Both the position numbers and the translations under genes were made by a program. DNA of 64,000 bases, from NCBI RefSeq assembly GCF_900290235.1, contig NZ_OLMK01000026.1, positions 1 through 64,000 on the forward strand, in the 5' to 3' direction. Below the pieces are notes generated by a model, which saw only the letters and a list, made by a program, of their open reading frames with translations, was not told the origin of the DNA and made no database searches. The DNA comes from Streptomyces sp. MA5143a (GTDB lineage: Bacteria > Actinomycetota > Actinomycetes > Streptomycetales > Streptomycetaceae). Shown here in pieces: positions 7,611-15,873 of this stretch (position 1 is the first letter of the stretch; the number at the start of each line of letters is the position of its first letter).

Positions 7611-8418
7611 AACGCTCCTCCATCATCCGCGCGATCAGTGCCGCCGAGTCCTCCGCAGACAAGGCTGCGGCCTGAAGGCGAGCGTAACCGAGGACACGTT
7701 CCCTGATGACCTGCGAATTGGCCGTCATATGGGCGGAGTCGTAGCCCTCGGCGTAGAAGAGGTCAGGGTCGCTGTCGAAGCGCAGCAGCGTGAACGCACC
7801 GATCATTCCTGTGTGCTGGCCGACTGAGTACGGCAGAACCTGAAGCACGACCTCGGGCTTGTCGAAGCAGCGCAAAAGATGGACGAGTTGGTCGCACATG
7901 ACCTTTGGTCCACCGACCTCGCGGTGCAACACCGCCTCGTCGAGCACGACGCACAGGACCGGCGGCTGATCGCGCAGCAGCACACGCTGCCGCTCCATCC
8001 GTGCGGCCACCACGTCGTCGAGCCGATCCGGCTGTCCGACGCTCAATAGCGCCCTCGCGTAAGCCTCCGTTTGCAGCAGGCCGTAGACGACCTGCGCCTG
8101 ATACGAGGCGATGTACGTCGCCTTCGCCTCCATCTCCGCGAACGGCTGGAACCACGTCGGCAACTGGCTGCGCAGCACCAGCCCCACCAACCGCGAGAAG
8201 AACCCGTCCGTCATCAGCGCCGCGTCAAGGCGCTCGGCAAGGTCTCGGCTCGGAACCTTCGCGCCCGTCTCGATCTGCCCCACCAAGGAACCCGTGCAGA
8301 AGATCGCTGAGCCCAGCTCCCCCTGCGTCAGGCCCGCTTCCTCTCTTCGGCGGCGTAGCTCCGAGCCGAAGTAGTCCAACGGCGAGGCACTGGGATCCAG
8401 TCGGCGTACGTTCGACAT
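7570..8418 (-). CDS. XRE regulator with DUF5753-type C-terminal domain
   Basis: The 282-aa regulator has a Cro/C1 helix-turn-helix (about 18-72, LTQGELGSAIFCTGSLVGQIE). The C-terminal domain (about 95-270) is the one found with DUF397 partners, including YQAQVVYGLLQTEAYARALL and PPVLCVVLDEAVLHREVGG. The start MSNVRRLDPS at 8418 is the conserved beginning of this family; the frame continues upstream without homology. It overlaps the DUF397 gene downstream and is divergent from the first propeller gene, so it could control that surface-protein cluster. That control is inferred from position only. Confidence 0.9.
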   Translation of the reverse strand: MSNVRRLDPSASPLDYFGSELRRRREEAGLTQGELGSAIFCTGSLVGQIETGAKVPSRDLAERLDAALMTDGFFSRLVGLVLRSQLPTWFQPFAEMEAKATYIASYQAQVVYGLLQTEAYARALLSVGQPDRLDDVVAARMERQRVLLRDQPPVLCVVLDEAVLHREVGGPKVMCDQLVHLLRCFDKPEVVLQVLPYSVGQHTGMIGAFTLLRFDSDPDLFYAEGYDSAHMTANSQVIRERVLGYARLQAAALSAEDSAALIARMMEERYERHPGSGSVAVA

Positions 8419-8494
8419 GCACCGAGCGTAATCATGCAAACACGGGCGCGTGGCCGAAACGGGAAGGACCCCCGCCGCGCTTCTGTCAGAGGCG

Positions 8495-8577
8495 TGACCT
8501 AGTCTTCGCTCACTTGCCCGCGAGTCGAACAGACATACGCGGCGCTCTCTCGCTTTTCGTTCCGGGGGGTTCGAAAC
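8495..8577 (+). promoter_or_regulatory. Promoter/leader block duplicated at 13766
   Basis: TGACCTAGTCTTCGC (8495-8509) lies 83 bases before the GTG. It is repeated with one change 86 bases before the second propeller gene. The following CGCTCTCTCG, TTCCGGGGGGTTCGAA and start region are also conserved. The GGGGGG tract is the ribosome-binding site. Conservation of the 5' block argues that it holds the transcription start. Confidence 0.55.
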
Positions 8578-10551
8578 GTGCGTATGCGCACTCTTCCCGC
8601 TGCCACCGCGCTGGCAGTCCTCTTCAGCTCGGCCGCGCTCGCGGTCGGGACGGCCGCCCCGGCGGCGGCCGACAGCACCATGGTCCTTCCGGTCGCGTCG
8701 AGCGCGGACATCGCGGTGGACGGCGTCCACCAGCGGGTCTTCATCAGCGACCCGCACAACGGCAAGATCGTCGTCACCGACTTCCACGGCATCGTCGTCA
8801 AGCAGCTCACGAACCTGCCCGGCGTGCAGGGCCTGGAGCTGTCCGCCGACTCCGGCACGCTGTACGCGGCGGTGCGGGACGCGGACGCCGTCGTGGCCGT
8901 CGACACGGCGACGAACACCGAGTCCGCCCGCTACCCCGTGGGCGACGCCCCGGTGAGCGTCGCGCTGGCCGGCGGCAAGCTCTGGTTCGGCTACGGCGCG
9001 GCCGGCAGCGGCGACCTCGGTTCGCTGGACCTGTCCGGTGAGGAGCCCGTGGTCGCGCTCGACCAGGACACCACACACCTCTGGTACTACGCGCCGATCC
9101 TGGACGCGGCGCCCGGCGCCGGCGCCCTGGTCGCGGGCGAGACCGGCGGCAACAAGCTCGCCGTGTACGACGTCTCCTCGGGCACCGCGAGCCGCACTGC
9201 GGCCGTCGACACCGGCGGCTCCAACATGGGCGACCTCGCGGTCACCCCGGACGGGCAGCGCGTCATCGTGGCCAGCGGCGCCCCGTACCACCACCAGGTG
9301 TTCAAGACCTCCGACCTGACGGCGGACGGCACCTACGCCAGCGACACCTACCCGAACTCGGTCGCCGTGGCGTCCGACGGGACCGTCGCGGCCGGAATCG
9401 ACGGCATCTACGAGCCGGACATCTACGTCTACAAGCCGGGCTCCACCACCTCGGTCCGGGAGTACGACTTCCCGAACACCGGCGGCAGCAGCGGCGGTGA
9501 CGAGCTGCCCGACTCGGGCCTGGGCTGGGCACCGGACGCGTCCCGCCTGTTCGCGGTGACCTACAACGACGAGGGCGTGTACTCGCTGCGCGTGCTGGAG
9601 GCCCCCACCAGGGCCACCACCTCGGTCACCGTGAACGCGCCGGCCACGGCCACCCGCGCCAAGAAGCTCACCGTCACGGGCAAGGTCACCTCGAAGGCGG
9701 CCCTCCCGGCCGGGGTGAAGCTGACAGTGACCCGCACCGACCTGGAGTCCACGTCGGGCAAGGCCCTCGCGGACGTGACGGTCGGGGCCGACGGCACGTA
9801 CTCCTTCTCCGACACCCCGCCCGTCGGCGGCAAGGTGAAGTACACGGTGCGCTACGCGGGCGACGCCGACCACGCGCCGGGCTCCGCCTCCGACACCGTC
9901 GAGGTCTCCCGCGCCACGCCCACGCTGACGCTGAACAAGAACCGCAACACCTACGCGTACGGCGCGGACGTCACGTTCACCGCGCACCTCGGCACGACGT
10001 ACAAGAACCGCAAGCTGGAGATCTGGGCCGACCCGTACGGCTCCGACAAGCCCAACAAGCTGGTCAAGTCGGGGACCGTGAACTCCTCGGGCAACCTGTC
10101 GGCCACCCTCGACCTGACCCGTGACACCAAGGTCTCCGTGAAGTTCGCGGGCGACGCCCGCTACAAGCCGAGGACGGTCACCAACACCGTCTACACCAAG
10201 GTCAGGATCTCGTCCTCGATCGGCGGCTCCTACAAGACCCAGACGGCGTGGGGCCAGAAGTACCACTACGTCCGCAAGTCCAAGGACCCCGTCCTGAAGA
10301 CGACGATGACGTACTACCCGGGCCGCAAGCAGCGCCTCCAGCTCCAGGCCTACTACCAGGGCGCCTGGCGCGACGCGGGCTCGGAGTACTTCGAGCTCGG
10401 CACGTCCGGCGGGTCCGACATCACCCTGACCGGCACCCCCACCACGAACATCCGCTTCCGGTTCCGCTCCGAGTACCACGACACGACCTCCGGCGACAAC
10501 GTCAACACCACGACGTACGGCGCCTGGAAGTACTTCATCTTCACCAGCTGA
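8578..10551 (+). CDS. Secreted beta-propeller/Ig-like surface protein, paralogue 1
   Basis: The 657-aa precursor has a Sec signal peptide (1-31, APAAA). A YVTN/YncE-like beta-propeller follows (about 35-340) with blades such as DSGTLYAAVRDADAVVAVDT and LWFGYG. Two Ig-like domains (about 347-442 and 445-545) and a C-terminal beta-rich module ending WKYFIFTS complete it. There is no sortase signal or transmembrane helix, so it is probably released or wall-associated. No enzyme motif is visible; binding or adhesion is the natural reading. The GTG start follows GGGGGG. Two paralogues lie at 13852 and 15874, and the C-terminal half is nearly identical among the three. Confidence 0.88.
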   Translation: MRMRTLPAATALAVLFSSAALAVGTAAPAAADSTMVLPVASSADIAVDGVHQRVFISDPHNGKIVVTDFHGIVVKQLTNLPGVQGLELSADSGTLYAAVRDADAVVAVDTATNTESARYPVGDAPVSVALAGGKLWFGYGAAGSGDLGSLDLSGEEPVVALDQDTTHLWYYAPILDAAPGAGALVAGETGGNKLAVYDVSSGTASRTAAVDTGGSNMGDLAVTPDGQRVIVASGAPYHHQVFKTSDLTADGTYASDTYPNSVAVASDGTVAAGIDGIYEPDIYVYKPGSTTSVREYDFPNTGGSSGGDELPDSGLGWAPDASRLFAVTYNDEGVYSLRVLEAPTRATTSVTVNAPATATRAKKLTVTGKVTSKAALPAGVKLTVTRTDLESTSGKALADVTVGADGTYSFSDTPPVGGKVKYTVRYAGDADHAPGSASDTVEVSRATPTLTLNKNRNTYAYGADVTFTAHLGTTYKNRKLEIWADPYGSDKPNKLVKSGTVNSSGNLSATLDLTRDTKVSVKFAGDARYKPRTVTNTVYTKVRISSSIGGSYKTQTAWGQKYHYVRKSKDPVLKTTMTYYPGRKQRLQLQAYYQGAWRDAGSEYFELGTSGGSDITLTGTPTTNIRFRFRSEYHDTTSGDNVNTTTYGAWKYFIFTS

Positions 10552-10586
10552 CGCGCCACGCCCGGTCCGCGGGCCGGGCACGGCAA

Positions 10587-10620
10587 AGGGGGCATGGACC
10601 GTCATCGGTCCATGCCCCCT
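10587..10620. terminator. Bidirectional stem-loop terminator
   Basis: AGGGGGCATGGACCG and CGGTCCATGCCCCCT form a perfect 15-bp stem with loop TCAT. It lies between the convergent propeller gene and the secreted-hydrolase gene and can serve both. Confidence 0.85.
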
Positions 10621-10654
10621 CCGCGTTCCGGGCGCGCGTCCTGCGAGGCGTGTC

Positions 10655-13456
10655 CTACGAGGCGTCCACGACCGTCCCCGTCGACTCCAGGCCCGGCAGC
10701 GGTTCGCCGTCCCAGTCGGTCAGTGCCAGGCGCAGCGACTCGGCCGGCTCGGTCACCCGGTCCTTCACCGTCGGGACGGTGAAGTCGGCGGTGGTGCGAC
10801 CCGCCCGGACGTCGAACGTGATCCACAGGCCCGCCTGCGACAGCGGGCGCTCAGGGTTGGGCCGCTCACCGACGCTCTCCAGCCAGCGCGGGTCCACGTC
10901 CTTGGTGGACAGCTCGACGCCCTCGGTGACCGGCAGCGCCCGGACCACCTGGCGGACGTCCACCTCGGCCGGCGCCGAGAACGTCACGCGCCAGGTCAGT
11001 TTCCTGCCCTCGGTCACCCGGCCGGCGACCGGCTTCAGCTTCATCACGGGCGCCGGGTCGTCGTCCTCCACGGTGACCCCGCCCGCGTACGAGCCGACGA
11101 CCGCGCCACGCACGGCCTTGGCGAGGAGGAAGTGGCGCTCCTCGTCACCGAAGCGGGTGTCGCCCTTGACCACGATCGGCACGTCGACGGGGCTCACCCC
11201 GGGCCGTACGGTGACCGTCCTGTCCACGGTGCGTCCGGTGTCCCGGTCCAGGACCGAGAAGCGGACCTTGCCGCTGCCGTGCCCGGAGACCGTGACCGGG
11301 ACGCGGTACGTGCGGGTGCCGGAGTCGCCCTCCTTGACCCTGAGCCGGCCGATGTCGACACGCGGCAGGGCGGCGGCGGTGACCGCCGGGGTGCCCGGCG
11401 CCCAGCCCCAGGCGTCCATCATCCAGGCCTGCCCGGACCGTGAACGCGGAGTCAGGGCGAGGGACGTGACGTGCTTGAGGTCGAGTCCGCCGCGGCCGGC
11501 CGCGGTCAGCGGTACCCGTATCTCGCGCGCCCAGTAGGACGCGGTGCGCTCGGTGCCGGGCAGCCCGTCGACCTTCACGCGGCCGAGCTTCGCGCGGCGT
11601 CCGGCGGAGTCGGTGACGGACACGTCCAGCTTGGTGCCGGAGGTGTTCGGCGGCACGATCACCCGCAGCGCCAGGTGCGTGGCGCCGGACAGGGACACCG
11701 GCTTGGCCGGGGTGACCTTCGTCGCCCTGCCCGCCGCGGACCACTTCAGCGCGACGGCGCCGCGCCCGGCCTCCTTCGGCGTCTGCCACCAGGCGAAGTG
11801 CGGGGACGCCCCCTTGACCTTCCTGCTCAGGCAGGCCTTGGTGGCGGACGGGTCGACCGCCGCGCACAGTCGGCCACCGGTCACCTTCACCCCGTTGTCG
11901 GGAAGGAACCCGCCGGTGCGGCGGGCGCCGACGGCGTGGGTGAGCACCCTGGCCGGGTCGGCGGACGGGGCGCGCCGGTTCGAGCCGTCGAGCAGCGGGC
12001 GGACCCGGTCGTCGCCGGCCACGAACAGCCGGGCCGCGGCGGCCGTGTAGGTGGCGCCGGCCTTCTGCTGCTGCCCGGCGGTGAGCCGGGTACGGCTGCG
12101 CGGGGAGCACACCTTGTCCCGGGCGTGGCTGTCCGGGTCCTCCCAGAAGTCGTCGTCGGCGGGCGCCTCGGCCTGGCCGGGCGTCCACTCGCTGTTGAAG
12201 AAGTTGTGGTTGGCGCCGACGACGTACACGGCGCTGTGCAGGGCGCCGCCCTTGCTGACGCCGCGCGTGCCGTCCACGTACACCTGGCCCTGGAGGTCGG
12301 CGACGTCGCCGTCACAGCCGGGCAGGAGGGTCACGGACGGGACGTCGGCGACGGGGTTGTGGCCGAAGATCGTGGGCCCGATGAGCACGGTGCCGCGGAT
12401 CTTCCAGCTGACGGGACCGCGGTAGCCGTCCTGCGCGGCGGGCGCCGGGTAGAGGCTGTCCATCGCGGCGCGGTTGACGCCCTCGCCGCCGCGCGAGTGG
12501 CCGACGAGCAGGACACGGGAGAGGTCCGTCTCGGGCGCGTCGCGCACCACGGCCGGGGCGCCGCCCCGGTGGGCGGTCCAGTCGGCCCACTTCGCGAGGT
12601 GCTGCCGTACCAGCGAGGAACGGGCCTGCGCGCCGCCGTCCTCGGCCTCCCCGTCCTGGCCGTTGATGCCGTTCGCCGAGATCGACACCGTCATGTAGCC
12701 CTGGGAGGCGAGCAGTTTCTGGTCGCGCAGATAGCCCTTGTAGCTCGGGATCGCCTTCTGGCCTGCCGGGCAGGGCCAGTCGCCGCTCACGTCGTCACCG
12801 TCGCCACCCGGCTTGTAGCAGGTGCCGTGCCGGCCGTGCAGGAACAGCGCGAGCGGCCGCTTGCCGGTGGCGCCCTTCGGCGCGACGACGACGGCCTGCA
12901 TCTCGACGGGCGCGGCGAAGCCGGGCAGTTTCACCGGGGGGAGGTCGTACTCGCCGGAGACCGTGCCGTACGGGCCGGGCTTGCCGGGGTCGACGGCGTT
13001 CGCCGGGGGCTGGGCCGGAAGCCGCCCCTCGTCCGGCGCGGCGCTCCCGCCGCCACCGGCGCCGCCGCTGTCACCGGAGCCGTCGGCCCTGCCGGTCTCG
13101 GCGTCCAGTCGGCGCCCGGCCGCGAGCACCCGGAGGTCCTCCAGCGGGGTGTCCTGGTCGAGGGCGAGCCGGAACGTACGCCCGTCCGCCGCCGCCCTCG
13201 GTACGCCGAGCAGCCGGTCGCCGGCGTGGAACTCGACCCGGGCGTCGCCCATGGGCACCGTCCGCCGGGACCGCCAGACCAGCTCCCGTTCCGCCCCTTC
13301 ACCGGTGACACGCCACCCCGGCGGCAGCCCGCCGTCCGAGGCCGTCACCGATGCCGCGGTCACCGACGGCGGTTGGGCCTGTGCCGACCCGGGTGCTCCC
13401 GCCAGAGCCGCGAGCACGACCACGGCGGCGACACCTGTTCGCCGGGCATGGATCAA
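10655..13456 (-). CDS. Secreted alpha/beta hydrolase with C-terminal Calx-beta repeats
   Basis: The precursor of about 933 aa has a signal peptide (MIHARR... to about 27, SAQA). An N-terminal beta domain (30-115) and a Gly/Ser/Pro linker precede an alpha/beta hydrolase domain (about 180-560). Here LFLHGRHGTC supplies the oxyanion hole and VGHSRGGEG the nucleophile Ser321. A carbohydrate-binding-like beta region follows, and two Calx-beta-type repeats close the protein (VKEGDSG, DDEERHFLLA, VEDDDPAP). It is probably an extracellular esterase or lipase that uses calcium-binding repeats for display; the substrate is unknown. TTG 13456 was chosen for its GGGGAGGG and for the classic signal peptide; a GTG at 13492 would add 12 residues. 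It interrupts the propeller cluster on the opposite strand. Confidence 0.85.
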   Translation of the reverse strand: MIHARRTGVAAVVVLAALAGAPGSAQAQPPSVTAASVTASDGGLPPGWRVTGEGAERELVWRSRRTVPMGDARVEFHAGDRLLGVPRAAADGRTFRLALDQDTPLEDLRVLAAGRRLDAETGRADGSGDSGGAGGGGSAAPDEGRLPAQPPANAVDPGKPGPYGTVSGEYDLPPVKLPGFAAPVEMQAVVVAPKGATGKRPLALFLHGRHGTCYKPGGDGDDVSGDWPCPAGQKAIPSYKGYLRDQKLLASQGYMTVSISANGINGQDGEAEDGGAQARSSLVRQHLAKWADWTAHRGGAPAVVRDAPETDLSRVLLVGHSRGGEGVNRAAMDSLYPAPAAQDGYRGPVSWKIRGTVLIGPTIFGHNPVADVPSVTLLPGCDGDVADLQGQVYVDGTRGVSKGGALHSAVYVVGANHNFFNSEWTPGQAEAPADDDFWEDPDSHARDKVCSPRSRTRLTAGQQQKAGATYTAAAARLFVAGDDRVRPLLDGSNRRAPSADPARVLTHAVGARRTGGFLPDNGVKVTGGRLCAAVDPSATKACLSRKVKGASPHFAWWQTPKEAGRGAVALKWSAAGRATKVTPAKPVSLSGATHLALRVIVPPNTSGTKLDVSVTDSAGRRAKLGRVKVDGLPGTERTASYWAREIRVPLTAAGRGGLDLKHVTSLALTPRSRSGQAWMMDAWGWAPGTPAVTAAALPRVDIGRLRVKEGDSGTRTYRVPVTVSGHGSGKVRFSVLDRDTGRTVDRTVTVRPGVSPVDVPIVVKGDTRFGDEERHFLLAKAVRGAVVGSYAGGVTVEDDDPAPVMKLKPVAGRVTEGRKLTWRVTFSAPAEVDVRQVVRALPVTEGVELSTKDVDPRWLESVGERPNPERPLSQAGLWITFDVRAGRTTADFTVPTVKDRVTEPAESLRLALTDWDGEPLPGLESTGTVVDAS

Positions 13457-13765
13457 GGGTCCCTCCCCACACTTCGCACGCGGGCGCCCCACCCGTACCG
13501 GAAGCGCCTCACGCCCCGAAGGAGGCGAAACGGAATCCGTAGGTTGCCTGTGCGCCCGAACCGGCTTGCGAATGGAGGGACATGGGCCGCCGACGGCTCA
13601 CGAAGAGTCCCGGCGATGTCTCGAAATGCCTCCTGAGACAGCCACGAAGGACCGGCCTGAATCGATGACCGCGAGGGCGGAAACCGCAGTTCATGACGGA
13701 CCCGAGGGCGAAGGCGGACTCCGCAGCGACCCCTGCGGGCCCCCTCCGAAGCCCCGGCCAGTGGC
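13457..13765. other. Divergent intergenic region
   Basis: The region lies between the divergent hydrolase and propeller 2 genes. A 28-codon frame (13582-13668) starts with ATG three bases after GGAGG and encodes a basic peptide (MGRRRLTKSPGDVSKCLLRQ...). It may be real but has no recognisable relatives. No other structure stands out. Confidence 0.3.
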
Positions 13766-13851
13766 TTGATCTAGTCTTCGCGCCATGAGCCCGTGTACCG
13801 CACAGGAACACGCGACGCTCTCTCGTTCCGCGTTCCGGGGGGTTCGAACAC
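13766..13851 (+). promoter_or_regulatory. Second copy of the propeller promoter/leader block
   Basis: TGATCTAGTCTTCGC (13766-13780) matches 8495-8509 in 14 of 15 positions. It is followed by the same GACGCTCTCTCG and GTTCCGGGGGGTTCGAA elements before the GTG. The sequences between these blocks have diverged, which points to selection on the shared parts or to a recent duplication that included the promoter. Confidence 0.55.
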
Positions 13852-15840
13852 GTGCGTAAGCGCACTCTTCCGGCTGCCACCGCACTGGCAGTCCTCTTCA
13901 GCTCGGCCGCGCTGACCATGGGGTCGGCCTCTCCTGCGGCGGCCTCCGCCGAACTGCCGGTCACGTCGGTCGGTGACCTCGTGGTGGACGCGGTCCATCA
14001 GCGGGTCTTCGTCAGCAACCCGCTCGGCGGCCAGATCGTGGCCACCGACTACGCGGGCAGGACAGTGAAAACCGTGCCCTCGCTCCCCGGTGTCAGAGGC
14101 CTGGAGCTGTCCCCCGACTCAGGCACCCTGTACGCGGCTGTGCCCGGCGCCGACGCGATCGTCGCCGTCAGCACGTCGACCCTGACCGAGGTCAAGCGCT
14201 ACCCGACGGGCGGGGGCACCGACCCGCAGTACCCCGCGTGGGCCGGCGGCAAGCTGTGGTTCGGCTACGGCACCGCCGATCAGGGGAACATCGGCTTGCT
14301 CGATCCGTCCGCGGTCTCCCCTGTGATCACACTGAACCAGGACCCGAACCACCCCTGGTCCGCGGCGCCGGTCCTGGCGACCCACCCGGGCGCGCCCCAC
14401 ACACTGGTGGCCGGCGTCAAGGACGTCAGCCCCTTCTCCCTGGCGGTCTACGACGTGTCCACGGGCACGGCCACCCGCACGGCGAGCGGCCCGAACGCCG
14501 TCGACCCCGTCGGCGGCAACCTGCGGGACCTCGCGCTCGGCGCCGACGGCTCCCAGATCGTCACGGCCGGCGAGTCGCCGTTCCACCACCAGGCGTTCAG
14601 GACGTCAGATCTGGCCCCCGACGGCATCTACCCGAGCACCTACTGGCCGACGGCCGTCGAGATCGCACCCGACGGCACGATCGCGGCGGGCGTCGACCAC
14701 TGGAGCGACCCGGTCGTCTACCTCTACGAACCCCAGGCGAGCACACCTGTCCGCACGCACACCTTCAGCAGCAGCAACGGCTCCGGCAACGGCCGGGTCG
14801 TGCCCGGCGGCCTGGCCTGGACACCCGACGAGTCCCGCCTGTTCGTGATCACCACGGACGAGGACGGCTCCTTCACCCTGCGCGTGCTGACCGACCCCAC
14901 CAGGGCGGCGACAACCGTCTCGGTCGACGCACCGGCCACGGCCACCCGTGCCAAGGAACTGACAGTCACCGGCAAGGTCAGCTCGGACCTCGCGTTCCCC
15001 GACGGGACCACCGTCGCGGTGACCCGCACCGACCTGGAGTCCCCGGCGGGCAAGGCCCTCGCGGACGTGCCGGTCGCGGCCGACGGCACGTACTCCTTCA
15101 AGGACATCCCGTCCTCCGGGGGCACCGTGAAGTACACGGTCTCCTACCTGGGCGACGCCGACCACACGACGAGTTCCGCCTCAGACACCGTCGCGGTCTC
15201 CCGCGCCATGCCCTCACTGACGCTCAACAAGAACGGCAACGTGTACGCGTACGGCGCGGACATCTCGTTCACCGCGCACCTCGGAACGACGTACAAGAAC
15301 CGCAAGCTGGAGATCTGGGCCGACCCCTACGGCTCCGACAAGCCCAACAAGCTGGTCAAGTCGGGGACCGTGAACTCCTCGGGCAACCTGTCGGTCACCC
15401 TCGACCTCACCCGTGACACCAAGCTCACCGCCAAGTTCGCCGGCGACGCCCACTACAAGCCGGTCACGGCGACGAGCACCATCCACACCAAGGTCAGGAT
15501 CTCGACCTCGGTCAGCGGCTACTACACGACCCGGTCGGTGTGGAACCACACCTACCACTACATCCGCCAGTCCAAGGACCCCGTCCTGAAGACGACGATG
15601 ACGTACTATCCGGGCCGCGAGCAGTTCCTCCAGCTCCAGGCCTACTACCAGGGCTCCTGGCGGGACGCGGGCGCGCGGTACTTCCCGCTCTCCACGTCCG
15701 GTGTCTCCGCGGTCACGCTCACGGGCACCCCGTCCCCGAACGTCCGTTTCCGTTTCCGCTCCGAGTACCACGACAGGAACGGCGACAACGTCAACACCAC
15801 GACGTACGGCGCCTGGAAGTACTTCATCTTCACCAGCTGA
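13852..15840 (+). CDS. Secreted beta-propeller/Ig-like surface protein, paralogue 2
   Basis: The 662-aa precursor is collinear with paralogue 1. It has a signal peptide (1-31, ending SPAAA), propeller blades (DSGTLYAAVPGADAIVAVST, LWFGYG), two Ig-like domains with the invariant YKNRKLEIWADPYGSDKP segment, and the same C-terminal module. The propeller half is the most divergent part, which fits ligand-binding diversification on a shared scaffold. The GTG has GGGGGG upstream. It is followed after 33 bp by paralogue 3, probably on the same transcript. Confidence 0.88.
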   Translation: MRKRTLPAATALAVLFSSAALTMGSASPAAASAELPVTSVGDLVVDAVHQRVFVSNPLGGQIVATDYAGRTVKTVPSLPGVRGLELSPDSGTLYAAVPGADAIVAVSTSTLTEVKRYPTGGGTDPQYPAWAGGKLWFGYGTADQGNIGLLDPSAVSPVITLNQDPNHPWSAAPVLATHPGAPHTLVAGVKDVSPFSLAVYDVSTGTATRTASGPNAVDPVGGNLRDLALGADGSQIVTAGESPFHHQAFRTSDLAPDGIYPSTYWPTAVEIAPDGTIAAGVDHWSDPVVYLYEPQASTPVRTHTFSSSNGSGNGRVVPGGLAWTPDESRLFVITTDEDGSFTLRVLTDPTRAATTVSVDAPATATRAKELTVTGKVSSDLAFPDGTTVAVTRTDLESPAGKALADVPVAADGTYSFKDIPSSGGTVKYTVSYLGDADHTTSSASDTVAVSRAMPSLTLNKNGNVYAYGADISFTAHLGTTYKNRKLEIWADPYGSDKPNKLVKSGTVNSSGNLSVTLDLTRDTKLTAKFAGDAHYKPVTATSTIHTKVRISTSVSGYYTTRSVWNHTYHYIRQSKDPVLKTTMTYYPGREQFLQLQAYYQGSWRDAGARYFPLSTSGVSAVTLTGTPSPNVRFRFRSEYHDRNGDNVNTTTYGAWKYFIFTS

Positions 15841-15873
15841 GGGCACCGCCCCACACGAGAGCAAGGCATCACC

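Noticed and set aside
8566..8580. tRNA T-arm-like GGTTCGAA
   Set aside because: No acceptor, D or anticodon stems can be formed around it. It is part of the leader block shared by two propeller genes.
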